Shown: positions 1-4,983 of the stretch, one piece after another | Layout of the letters: each line of letters begins with the position of its first letter | How positions within the stretch are numbered: the first letter of the stretch is position 1 | Source: a bacterium | GTDB taxonomy: Bacteria; Patescibacteria; Microgenomatia; Levybacterales; GWA1-39-11 | Assembly (NCBI GenBank): GCA_021825285.1 | Contig: JAKAHW010000054.1 | Location: 1-6,537 of the forward strand | Reading direction: 5' to 3' | DNA: 6,537 nucleotides | Position numbers and translations under genes: made by a program | Notes under the pieces: model-generated | What the model was told of the DNA's origin: nothing | Seen by the model: only the letters and a program-made list of their open reading frames with translations | Database searches by the model: none

Positions 1-179
1 AGTAAAAGAAGAATCGCCGCGGAAAAAAACCGTAAAAAAGCGAGCAGAAATATAGGTATCAGAAGAAGCATCCATTTTAGAAGCGGGGTAGAGGCGCCCC
101 AAATGAAAGAGGCAGTAGTAAGTGCGAGAAGTGCTTTTCTCTTCTCGATATGGTTTTGTTCGAAATTATGCCAAAACAT
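1..179 (-). CDS. EamA/DMT-family transporter, N-terminal part (truncated by window edge)
   Basis: Reading leftwards from the ATG at 179-177, the frame stays open to base 1 and gives 59 residues (plus 2 bases). After a short polar start (residues 1-15, ending in IEKRK) come two hydrophobic segments, about 16-38 and 39-59. The first carries SFIWGASTPLLKW and the second IPIFLLAFLRFFSAA. The W-G-A-S/T motif in helix 1 and the P-FLLAFLRF pattern in helix 2 are typical of the first EamA repeat of drug/metabolite transporters, inner-membrane exporters or importers with ten helices. The substrate cannot be guessed. The ATG lies inside the end of hisS (14-base overlap, different frame), so translation is probably coupled to hisS. 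No Shine-Dalgarno sequence is visible. The remaining eight or so helices would lie beyond base 1. Family assignment is fairly sure; the exact start is less so. Confidence 0.8.
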   Translation of the reverse strand, partial: MFWHNFEQNHIEKRKALLALTTASFIWGASTPLLKWMLLLIPIFLLAFLRFFSAAILLL

Positions 180-1386
180 TTAATAAATCGTTTTTATTAA
201 CCGATACCTGAGTTCTAGTCTCCAAATTTTTGACAGTTACTTTATCATTTTTTATTTCTTCAGGTCCTAAAACAATTACAAACTTTATTCCTTTTTTGTC
301 TGCATACTTTAATTGTTTTTCAAGTTTTATGTCTTCATCAGGATACAAGTCTGTGCTTATTCCTTCTTTTCTTAATTCTTGAGCAAGTTCTGCTGAGTTT
401 GAAAAAAATTCTTTTGAAAAAATAGTAACCAAAGCCTTTGTTTCACTTAATTCTTTAGGAAATAAACCTAGCTCTTCCATTGCCTCAATAATCCGATCAA
501 ACCCAAAAGCAAAACCTACAGCCGGAATATTTTGTCCGGAAAACATTCCGATTAAGTTATCATATCTTCCTCCGCCACCAACAGATCCGCCTGAATAGCC
601 ATCAATTGTAACTTCTACAATAGTTGAGGTGTAATAATCCAGCCCTCGAGCTAAAGTCGGGCTAAAGCCTATTCCCCACTTGTCAGCTCCGTTTGCTAGT
701 GCGTAGGATTTTACATAGCCTAGCCACTCACTTACAGGCTTGGAGTCTAGTTCGCTATACAAATCCCTTGCTTCCTCTATTGTTTTGACTATTTTTTTTT
801 CAACAAGTTCTTTTTCTACCCCATCAAAACCAATTTTGCCAAGCTTGTCAATTGTTCGAATTACTTCAGGATCTAGTCCTTCAAAGTTCCTTCTGTCATT
901 GAGCATGATTTTATATTTTCCACCAAATCCTAAAGCTTTCAAACATGCATCGACTATAGCAATAACTTCTCCGTCAGCAGAAGGCGAAATGCTTCCCACA
1001 ATATCAATATCGCATTGAAGAAATTCTCGGAAGCGCCCCTTTTGTGTATTTTCAGCACGCCATACATTTTGTATTTGGTACCTTTTAAACGGAAAGGGAA
1101 GGGCGTTTGCGTATTGCGCGACAACCCTTGCCAAAGGAACTGTTTGGTCATATCGCAAAGCCACTTTTCTTTCTCCGCGGTCTTCAAATTTGTACATGAG
1201 GCGGTCGGCTTCCTCTCCGTATTTTCCGGCCAGAATTTCTTCGTATTCAAGTGTGGGGGTTTCAAGCGGTTCAAAGCCACAAGACTCAAAAACACGTTTC
1301 AGTGTTTCGATTACAAAATTTCGCTTTCTTGCTTCATTTGGTAAGAAATCCCGAAATCCTTTTAATGTCTTAGGCTGTATTTTCAT
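166..1386 (-). CDS. hisS: Histidyl-tRNA synthetase (class II)
   Basis: Cytoplasmic enzyme that charges tRNA-His with histidine using ATP. The product has 406 residues, close to the usual 410-430. Seen in order: an N-terminal KTLKGFRDFLPNE segment (7-18); motif 1 region and TPTLEYEE (44-50); RYDQTVPLAR (78-87); a motif 2 region with QNVWRAENTQKGRFREF (106-122) followed by QCDIDIVG; the HisRS signature ARGLDYYT (246-253); GGGGRYDNLIG (270-280); motif 3 GFAFGFDRI (291-299); and a C-terminal anticodon-binding domain from about 316. Motif 2 reads WRAE and is followed by REFLQCDID, a known variant different from the E. coli RHE type. The ATG at 1386-1384 is chosen because the protein then begins where the family begins. 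A longer frame from TTG at 1437 would translate through an intrinsic terminator. No Shine-Dalgarno sequence is seen. The eamA-like gene follows with a 14-base overlap. Expression may be controlled by the leader at 1411-1554. Confidence 0.97.
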   Translation of the reverse strand: MKIQPKTLKGFRDFLPNEARKRNFVIETLKRVFESCGFEPLETPTLEYEEILAGKYGEEADRLMYKFEDRGERKVALRYDQTVPLARVVAQYANALPFPFKRYQIQNVWRAENTQKGRFREFLQCDIDIVGSISPSADGEVIAIVDACLKALGFGGKYKIMLNDRRNFEGLDPEVIRTIDKLGKIGFDGVEKELVEKKIVKTIEEARDLYSELDSKPVSEWLGYVKSYALANGADKWGIGFSPTLARGLDYYTSTIVEVTIDGYSGGSVGGGGRYDNLIGMFSGQNIPAVGFAFGFDRIIEAMEELGLFPKELSETKALVTIFSKEFFSNSAELAQELRKEGISTDLYPDEDIKLEKQLKYADKKGIKFVIVLGPEEIKNDKVTVKNLETRTQVSVNKNDLLNVLA

Positions 1387-1400
1387 ATTTAAGCAATTTA

Positions 1401-1409
1401 AGTTTACCA
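1401..1409 (-). promoter_or_regulatory. Possible extended -10 promoter directly before hisS
   Basis: On the minus strand the sequence TGGTAAACT (TGn plus hexamer TAAACT) ends 14 bases before the hisS ATG. TAAACT is also the proposed -10 of the two divergent promoters at 2013-2018 and 2076-2081. There is no acceptable -35, because the terminator hairpin occupies that place. If used, it would give a transcript with a leader of only about 8 bases that escapes the upstream terminator. This is a weak call, recorded because it competes with the attenuator model. Confidence 0.3.
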
Positions 1410-1410
1410 C

Positions 1411-1431
1411 AAAAAAGCCGCCTTTCGGCGG
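1411..1431 (-). terminator. Intrinsic terminator between the unknown gene and hisS (likely attenuator)
   Basis: Minus-strand RNA folds as CCGCC (1431-1427), GAAA tetraloop (1426-1423), GGCGG (1422-1418), then C and six U (1416-1411). The stem is all G-C, the loop is a stable GNRA, and the U-tract follows after one base. It lies 25 bases before the hisS ATG, with a good promoter upstream at 1526-1554. It therefore either ends transcripts from the unknown gene or works as an attenuator in the hisS leader, or both. Confidence 0.85.
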
Positions 1432-1470
1432 TTGCAAAGTTTGTTTTTTTTCACAGAAATCACAGCCGCC
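1427..1470 (-). promoter_or_regulatory. Candidate antiterminator helix in the hisS leader
   Basis: On the minus strand GGCGG (1470-1466) is complementary to CCGCC (1431-1427), which is the 5' arm of the terminator. Pairing continues past one C/A mismatch with UGUGA (1464-1460) against UUUGCA (1438-1433), two of these pairs being G-U. That gives ten pairs with a 21-base loop. The helix excludes the terminator helix, as expected of a transcription attenuator. GGCGGC occurs twice: after the leader-peptide stop and as the terminator's 3' arm. This is inference from pairing alone, with no energy calculation done. Confidence 0.5.
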
Positions 1471-1515
1471 TTAAGCAGTTGTAATGTTATGGTTTATAAC
1501 TTTCAAACATTTCAT
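1471..1515 (-). CDS. Putative hisS leader peptide MKCLKVINHNITTA
   Basis: A 14-codon frame starts with ATG at 1515-1513 and ends with TAA at 1473-1471, directly against the antiterminator arm GGCGGC. It carries one His codon (CAT, 1491-1489), five codons before the stop. The ATG lies 10 bases after a strong predicted -10 box, so the mRNA would be nearly leaderless. A ribosome finishing at the TAA would cover GGCGGC and let the terminator form. One waiting at CAT would leave it free. Leader peptides of synthetase operons usually have several cognate codons, so a single His is weak support. The frame is short enough to arise by chance. Confidence 0.4.
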   Translation of the reverse strand: MKCLKVINHNITTA

Positions 1516-1525
1516 GTTGGTTTGG

Positions 1526-1554
1526 ATTATCTCAGAAATAGCCTCAAAAGTCAA
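1526..1554 (-). promoter_or_regulatory. Sigma-70-type promoter for the hisS leader
   Basis: Minus strand: -35 TTGACT (1554-1549), a 17-base spacer, and -10 GATAAT (1531-1526). Each box matches consensus at five of six positions. It sits immediately after the stop codon of the upstream gene (1557). Transcription would begin near 1519, giving hisS a leader of about 130 bases that contains the peptide frame and the terminator. Confidence 0.7.
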
Positions 1555-1556
1555 TT

Positions 1557-2003
1557 TTATCCGCCGACGCCTCGTCCGCCGCGCATTTCTCCCCGTCCAC
1601 TGCTTTGGGGAATCGGTTTGGGAGCTTTTTTCCTTTGTTCAAGCTCTGTCATTTGCGCTTGTTTTTCTTCTTGCTCGTGCCTTTCCTGAACAGTTTGTGC
1701 GGGTGACCCTTGAGAAACTCCGAGGCTTTGCGCTTCTTGAAACTGTGCTTGAACAAGATTTTGTTTTTCAGCAATTATTTCTCGTAATTCTGCTTGATCT
1801 CCGGCTAGTTCTGCTGCGACATACCTTTGGTCTTTTTTTGCCAAATCAACAATACGCTGGTCTCGTTCTTTCTGTGCATTCGGGTCTATCCCTGTTACTT
1901 GTGAAACAATTGTCTGGCCAACAGCTGCTGCCTCATCTCTTACTGCTTGTGCCGGTTTTTCAAAAACTGCTGCCGCTTTTCCAAGCGCTGAATTGTCTGC
2001 CAT
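1557..2003 (-). CDS. Small Ala/Gln/Glu-rich protein of unknown function
   Basis: The product has 148 residues and I do not recognise it with confidence. Residues 1-35 are Ala-rich and amphipathic. Residues 42-125 are highly charged and Gln/Glu-rich with strong helical, probably coiled-coil, character (KERDQRIVDLAKKDQR, then QAELREIIAEKQN). Residues 125-135 are a basic Pro-containing linker, and the last residues are Gly/Arg-rich (GRGEMRGGRGVGG). There is no signal peptide, membrane segment or cysteine, so it is probably cytoplasmic. The layout recalls small unknown proteins of Microgenomates such as those grouped as DUF5660, but that is only an impression. The ATG at 2003 is preferred over TTG at 2012 because the TTG would begin directly at the -10 box. 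It has its own promoter at 2013-2041, divergent from htrA. The flexible Gly/Arg tail could contact nucleic acid, which is speculation. Confidence 0.75.
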   Translation of the reverse strand: MADNSALGKAAAVFEKPAQAVRDEAAAVGQTIVSQVTGIDPNAQKERDQRIVDLAKKDQRYVAAELAGDQAELREIIAEKQNLVQAQFQEAQSLGVSQGSPAQTVQERHEQEEKQAQMTELEQRKKAPKPIPQSSGRGEMRGGRGVGG

Positions 2004-2012
2004 ATTACTCAA

Positions 2013-2041
2013 AGTTTAACAACTTAAATTTTAATAAACAA
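2013..2041 (-). promoter_or_regulatory. Promoter of the small unknown gene
   Basis: Minus strand: -35 TTGTTT (2041-2036), a 17-base spacer, and -10 TAAACT (2018-2013). The -10 ends 9 bases before the ATG at 2003, so the transcript would have a leader of only a few bases. The hexamers are moderate matches. Support comes from the exact spacing and from the same -10 being used on the htrA side. Confidence 0.5.
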
Positions 2042-2052
2042 GGGCAAAAATA

Positions 2053-2081
2053 TTGACTTAAGTCGATAATTTTATTAAACT
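2053..2081 (+). promoter_or_regulatory. Promoter of htrA with an embedded palindrome
   Basis: -35 TTGACT (2053-2058), a 17-base spacer, and -10 TAAACT (2076-2081). Only 7 bases separate the -10 from the ATG at 2089, which predicts a leaderless mRNA. The perfect palindrome GACTTAAGTC (2055-2064) overlaps the -35. It extends to an 18-base inverted repeat (2051-2068) with a single mismatched pair, a plausible operator for a dimeric regulator. Confidence 0.6.
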
Positions 2082-2088
2082 ATTAGCC

Positions 2089-3213
2089 ATGAATACGAGG
2101 AAGCTTCTCGTTCTTCTGACACTTCTAATTGGGATTTTGGTTGTTTGGGATACAGTGTCCAAAAACCCCAACTTAAATTTGAAATCCCAGCCTCTACAAA
2201 CGGTAAAAGTTGTCAAAGAAGATTCGGTAGTGGTAGATGTTGTCAGAAAAGTGGGACCGTCCGTTGTAACCGTTGGGGTAGAGCAGGTGCCTCAGCAGGG
2301 AATGATGGGGAGTCCTTTCGGATTTTTTTTTCAGCAACCGACACAGCCGGATAATCAGCAAAAAGAAGATTACATTGGCTCGGGCTTTATCGTCAAAAGC
2401 GATGGCCTAATCGTAACCAATAAGCATGTTGTTTCAGACGCAAGTCTTAAATACATTATTGTTGATTCAAAGGGAAATAAATATAAAGTTGATAAAATTT
2501 ACAGAGATCCTTCAAATGACGTGGCAATTTTGAGGACTTCCGCACCGGCAGGTGGATTTGCCGCAATTGAGCTTGGGGATTCTAAGAACTTGGAAGTCGG
2601 ACAAATGGCAATTGCAATCGGTACAGCTCTTGGAGAATTTCGTAACACGGTAACAACGGGCGTAGTTTCAGGTCTTGGACGGGGAATAACTGCCGGAAAC
2701 GCTTTGGAAGGGTTTGCTGAAAGGCTTGATAACGTTATCCAAACTGATGCTGCAATAAATCCCGGAAACTCAGGAGGACCGCTTTTGAATTCGTCGGGTC
2801 AAGTTATCGGAATAAATACCGCGGTTGCGTCTTCCGGACAAAATGTAGGCTTTGCAATTCCTATAAATACCGTTAAGGAATCAATAAATAATTTTAATGC
2901 TACGGGGCAGTTTAACCGGCCATTTCTTGGTGTTTCTTATACCATGATTACAAAACGGGTCGCCACGCTGAATGATCTCCCCGAAGGTGCTTTTGTCCAA
3001 GATGTTGTATCTGATTCTGCTGCGGAAAAAGCAGGGCTGCAAAAGAACGATATTATTACGAAAATTGATGGAAAAAAGCTTTCTGATACGGATGCGGGAG
3101 TTGCGTCAGTTATTTCAAGCAAAAAAGTAGGGGATACAATTTCACTAACTATATATCGTGATGGGAGAATAATGGACGTAAAAGCTGTTCTTGCGCAATC
3201 TCCCGGTCAATAG
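2089..3213 (+). CDS. htrA: HtrA/DegP-family serine protease with one PDZ domain
   Basis: A membrane-anchored, extracytoplasmic quality-control protease of the S1C family that degrades misfolded envelope proteins. The product has 374 residues. An uncleaved anchor or signal helix lies at about 5-20, followed by a linker rich in Pro, Gln and Phe (65-90). The trypsin-like domain (about 95-275) has the full catalytic triad: His113 in TNKHVV, Asp144 in SNDVAIL and Ser228 in GNSGGP. IGSGFIV and NVGFAIPI are also typical. One PDZ domain spans about 277-370, starting at RPFLGVSY. The family usually has one or two PDZ domains, so this is the DegS/HhoA-like, Gram-positive-type arrangement. The ATG at 2089 directly precedes the anchor and follows its promoter by 7 bases. 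No Shine-Dalgarno sequence is present. Its last 65 bases overlap the end of the convergent HTH gene. Confidence 0.95.
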   Translation: MNTRKLLVLLTLLIGILVVWDTVSKNPNLNLKSQPLQTVKVVKEDSVVVDVVRKVGPSVVTVGVEQVPQQGMMGSPFGFFFQQPTQPDNQQKEDYIGSGFIVKSDGLIVTNKHVVSDASLKYIIVDSKGNKYKVDKIYRDPSNDVAILRTSAPAGGFAAIELGDSKNLEVGQMAIAIGTALGEFRNTVTTGVVSGLGRGITAGNALEGFAERLDNVIQTDAAINPGNSGGPLLNSSGQVIGINTAVASSGQNVGFAIPINTVKESINNFNATGQFNRPFLGVSYTMITKRVATLNDLPEGAFVQDVVSDSAAEKAGLQKNDIITKIDGKKLSDTDAGVASVISSKKVGDTISLTIYRDGRIMDVKAVLAQSPGQ

Positions 3214-4552
3214 CTGAAAAATCAGGGAAAATAATTTCAGCTCCAAGGACATCTTCATAGAGCTGAATAGTAAATCCTGAAGGATGTCTCCCTCCGCTTT
3301 CTGTCGCGCTTATAGAAGAGTGGTTTCTCCCTGTTATTCTTGCAAATTCAGCTTTTGTTATTCCAACCTTAACCCTAACCATTCTCAAAAATTCCCCCTC
3401 GTTTTTAGGAGCGATGTACCAAGGAGGAAGCATGTCGTTAGGAAGCGTAATGGTAGGGGATTTTAAAAGCTTAATTAAAGTAATTTCCTCAAATTCACTT
3501 ACGGTATTTCTTTCAGCCTTTGATATTCCTTGGTGTGAGAGTCCGGTTTCTTCCGCTAATGCTAGAGTTGAAATTCCTGCTTGTTCTCTTAGATTTCTCA
3601 GTTTTTGCCCCAAGGTTGTTTTTTCTGTTTCTGTCTTTGTGTCTTTTTCTTTTTTTGCTTTATAAAATTTTCTTCTTCTTGCTTTTCTTTCTTCAGGAAT
3701 CATAGCAATTAATGGCGAAACCCTTTCTGGATCAAGATTTAAAACTGCAGCATAAGCCCTTACAGTTTTCTCATTTGGAGCCCTTCTTCCTTCTTCAAAG
3801 TCTTTTACATTTTGGGTAAACATGCCTGCAGTCATTGCTATCTCGCTTCTAAAAACCCCAGCTTTTTCTCTAAGAGAGGAGAGTATGTTTGATATGTGAC
3901 CAGGTTCAACACCAGACCGTTCTTTGCGTGGCGAAGTAATTGCTTTTGGTCTCATTGATCTTTGGAACATTCTTTTCCTCTTTTTTCTTTCATCTTGGGC
4001 TAATTTTTTATATTCCGCGGTTTTTTGTTCATTCAAGCCCAGACCCTGGCAATACTTTCCTACCGTTTTTTCGCTTGGAGATCTTGAACCATTTTCAACC
4101 CCTCCAATACATCTGGTATCCATTCCAGTAGTTTGCCCGAGTTTATACATGGAAATCTTTAAACCTTCTCTTACCCTTCGAAGCTGAAGACCGACAGGTA
4201 ATTGCATTTCAAGTTCTTGAACCTGACTGCGTAAAGTTTTTTCTAATTCTTCAAGGTAAGGAAGAGATACCCCTTTTATGTTTCTGGCAGTTTCATTTAA
4301 AGTATCATCAAGAGCTCTAGGTATGTATGCATTTTTCCTAAATGGATCTTTGGTTTTTTCAGATTTATGGGCAGCAAGTTCTTCTGCGAGTTTTCTATTA
4401 TGAACATTTGCTAAAATACTCTTTAGCTGAGGTGTCGGACATCTATACTGTATATGGGCTACTGCTTTTCCAAGTCTTCCTATAGCAGGTTCTATCCGCG
4501 CAATTCTAAAATTGGCTTGATCAATTTGTGAAATAATAGCTTCTTTATTCAT
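3149..4552 (-). CDS. Protein with four tandem XRE-type helix-turn-helix domains
   Basis: The product has 467 residues and I know no named family for the whole. Residues 1-118 are helical and charged, perhaps a coiled-coil dimerisation region (LEELEKTLRSQVQELEMQ at 99-116). HTH1 spans about 119-176 (LGQTTGMDTRCIGGVENG), HTH2 about 219-275 (IAMTAGMFTQNVKDFEEG), HTH3 about 313-365 (LAEETGLSHQGISKAERN) and HTH4 about 385-440 (FARITGRNHSSISATESG). HTH1 and HTH2 each end in a matching basic helix (DERKKRKRMF and EERKARRRKFY), which suggests duplication of a module of about 80-100 residues. It has no membrane segment and no enzymatic motif, so it is probably a DNA-binding regulator or nucleoid-type protein. 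The start ATG at 4552 has AGGA 8 bases upstream, but the predicted transcription start lies after it. The last 21 residues are encoded opposite the end of htrA. Domain assignment is confident; the role is unknown. Confidence 0.88.
   Translation of the reverse strand: MNKEAIISQIDQANFRIARIEPAIGRLGKAVAHIQYRCPTPQLKSILANVHNRKLAEELAAHKSEKTKDPFRKNAYIPRALDDTLNETARNIKGVSLPYLEELEKTLRSQVQELEMQLPVGLQLRRVREGLKISMYKLGQTTGMDTRCIGGVENGSRSPSEKTVGKYCQGLGLNEQKTAEYKKLAQDERKKRKRMFQRSMRPKAITSPRKERSGVEPGHISNILSSLREKAGVFRSEIAMTAGMFTQNVKDFEEGRRAPNEKTVRAYAAVLNLDPERVSPLIAMIPEERKARRRKFYKAKKEKDTKTETEKTTLGQKLRNLREQAGISTLALAEETGLSHQGISKAERNTVSEFEEITLIKLLKSPTITLPNDMLPPWYIAPKNEGEFLRMVRVKVGITKAEFARITGRNHSSISATESGGRHPSGFTIQLYEDVLGAEIIFPDFSAIDREIAQEQLLRPLFSHHDI
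3212..3242 (+). other. Inverted repeat at the htrA stop codon
   Basis: AGCTGAAA (3212-3219) and TTTCAGCT (3235-3242) form a perfect 8-base-pair stem with a 15-base loop, beginning inside the htrA stop codon. No T-tract follows on either strand, so it is not a standard intrinsic terminator. It could still protect the htrA mRNA end. It also lies within the coding sequence of the convergent gene, so it may be chance. Confidence 0.3.
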
Positions 4553-4564
4553 TTAAGACATCCT

Positions 4565-4593
4565 ATAGTACAATAAACCAATAAAATTGTCAA
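4565..4593 (-). promoter_or_regulatory. Promoter of the four-HTH gene
   Basis: Minus strand: a perfect -35 TTGACA (4593-4588), a 17-base spacer, and -10 TACTAT (4570-4565). The -10 ends 12 bases before the ATG, so the leader would be about 6 bases and would exclude the AGGA at 4564-4561. An AT-rich inverted repeat, CAAATT (4591-4596) with AATTTG (4603-4608), overlaps the -35. Confidence 0.65.
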
Positions 4594-4627
4594 ATTGATT
4601 TAAATTTGTTTGAGCGCAATTTAACTC

Positions 4628-4657
4628 TTGTATTTGTAGGCTTGTTTTTGGTATCAT
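4628..4657 (+). promoter_or_regulatory. Extended -10 promoter of the rpsF-ssb-rpsR operon
   Basis: TGGTATCAT (4649-4657) has the TGn extension and a -10 matching consensus at five of six positions. The -35 candidate TTGTAT (4628-4633) is poor, with an 18-base spacer, as is usual for extended -10 promoters. Transcription would start near 4664, leaving about 27 bases of leader before rpsF. Confidence 0.55.
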
Positions 4658-4663
4658 TGTGTA

Positions 4664-4681
4664 TTCGTTTGGAAAAACGAA
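4664..4681 (+). other. 5'-end hairpin of the rpsF leader
   Basis: TTCGTTT (4664-4670) and AAACGAA (4675-4681) form a perfect 7-base-pair stem with loop GGAA, starting at the predicted transcription start. It may protect the 5' end of the ribosomal-protein mRNA. It lacks the CCG element known from S6:S18-binding leaders and has no T-tract, so it is not a terminator. Confidence 0.45.
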
Positions 4682-4690
4682 TTAAATTAT

Positions 4691-4963
4691 ATGAGAAGCT
4701 ACAATTTGGTTTTGTTATTAAAAAGTGATATAAAAAAAGAGCAGAAAGAAAAGCTTTTGGATGATATTAAGAAATGGGCCGGCAAAATTGAAAAAGAGAC
4801 CGTTTCTTTGATTGGGGAGAAAAAATTAGCTTATCCGATTAAAAAAGAGAGAAAAGGGGATTATGTTTCCATAGTTTTTGAAGCGGAAAAAGTAGATGAT
4901 GAATTAGAAAAGAAGCTAAGGATTAACGATAGCGTTTTGAGACATTTATTGATAAGAAATTAG
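4691..4963 (+). CDS. rpsF: Small ribosomal subunit protein bS6
   Basis: S6 binds 16S rRNA in the platform of the 30S subunit as a heterodimer with S18, whose gene lies two genes downstream. The product has 90 residues, at the short end for the family (95-135) and without the acidic tail of E. coli. The alternating beta-alpha-beta pattern is clear: RSYNLVLLLKSD at the start, then KKLAYPIKKERKGDYVSIVFEA at 44-65, with the typical K-LAYPIKK--G-Y motif. It ends in LEKKLRINDSVLRHLLIRN. It starts at ATG 4691 with no Shine-Dalgarno sequence (AAATTAT precedes it). It is the first gene of the conserved rpsF-ssb-rpsR order, with 20 bases to ssb. Confidence 0.95.
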   Translation: MRSYNLVLLLKSDIKKEQKEKLLDDIKKWAGKIEKETVSLIGEKKLAYPIKKERKGDYVSIVFEAEKVDDELEKKLRINDSVLRHLLIRN

Positions 4964-4983
4964 GTTTAAATTTGTAAAAAGTT

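Noticed and set aside
125..147. Hairpin CGAGAAG/CTTCTCG as terminator of hisS
   Set aside because: It lies inside the transporter coding sequence and has no T-tract on either strand.
1387..1437. 17-residue N-terminal extension of HisRS from TTG at 1437
   Set aside because: It would be translated through a GC hairpin with a T6 tract and adds residues not expected in the family. The ATG at 1386 gives a normal N-terminus.
1387..1520. T-box riboswitch before hisS
   Set aside because: GCAACCGCC near the terminator partly resembles the T-box core, but the UGG needed to pair with the tRNA 3' end reads UGC. The leader of about 130 bases also has no stem I, specifier loop or AGUA/GA motifs.
2004..2012. 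TTG start for the small unknown gene
   Set aside because: It begins immediately after the predicted -10 box and adds only three residues. The ATG at 2003 fits the promoter spacing better.
1484..2056. Plus-strand open frames opposite hisS, the unknown gene and the HTH gene
   Set aside because: They are low-complexity reverse-strand shadows rich in Phe, Leu and Ser, without family features, promoters or start signals.
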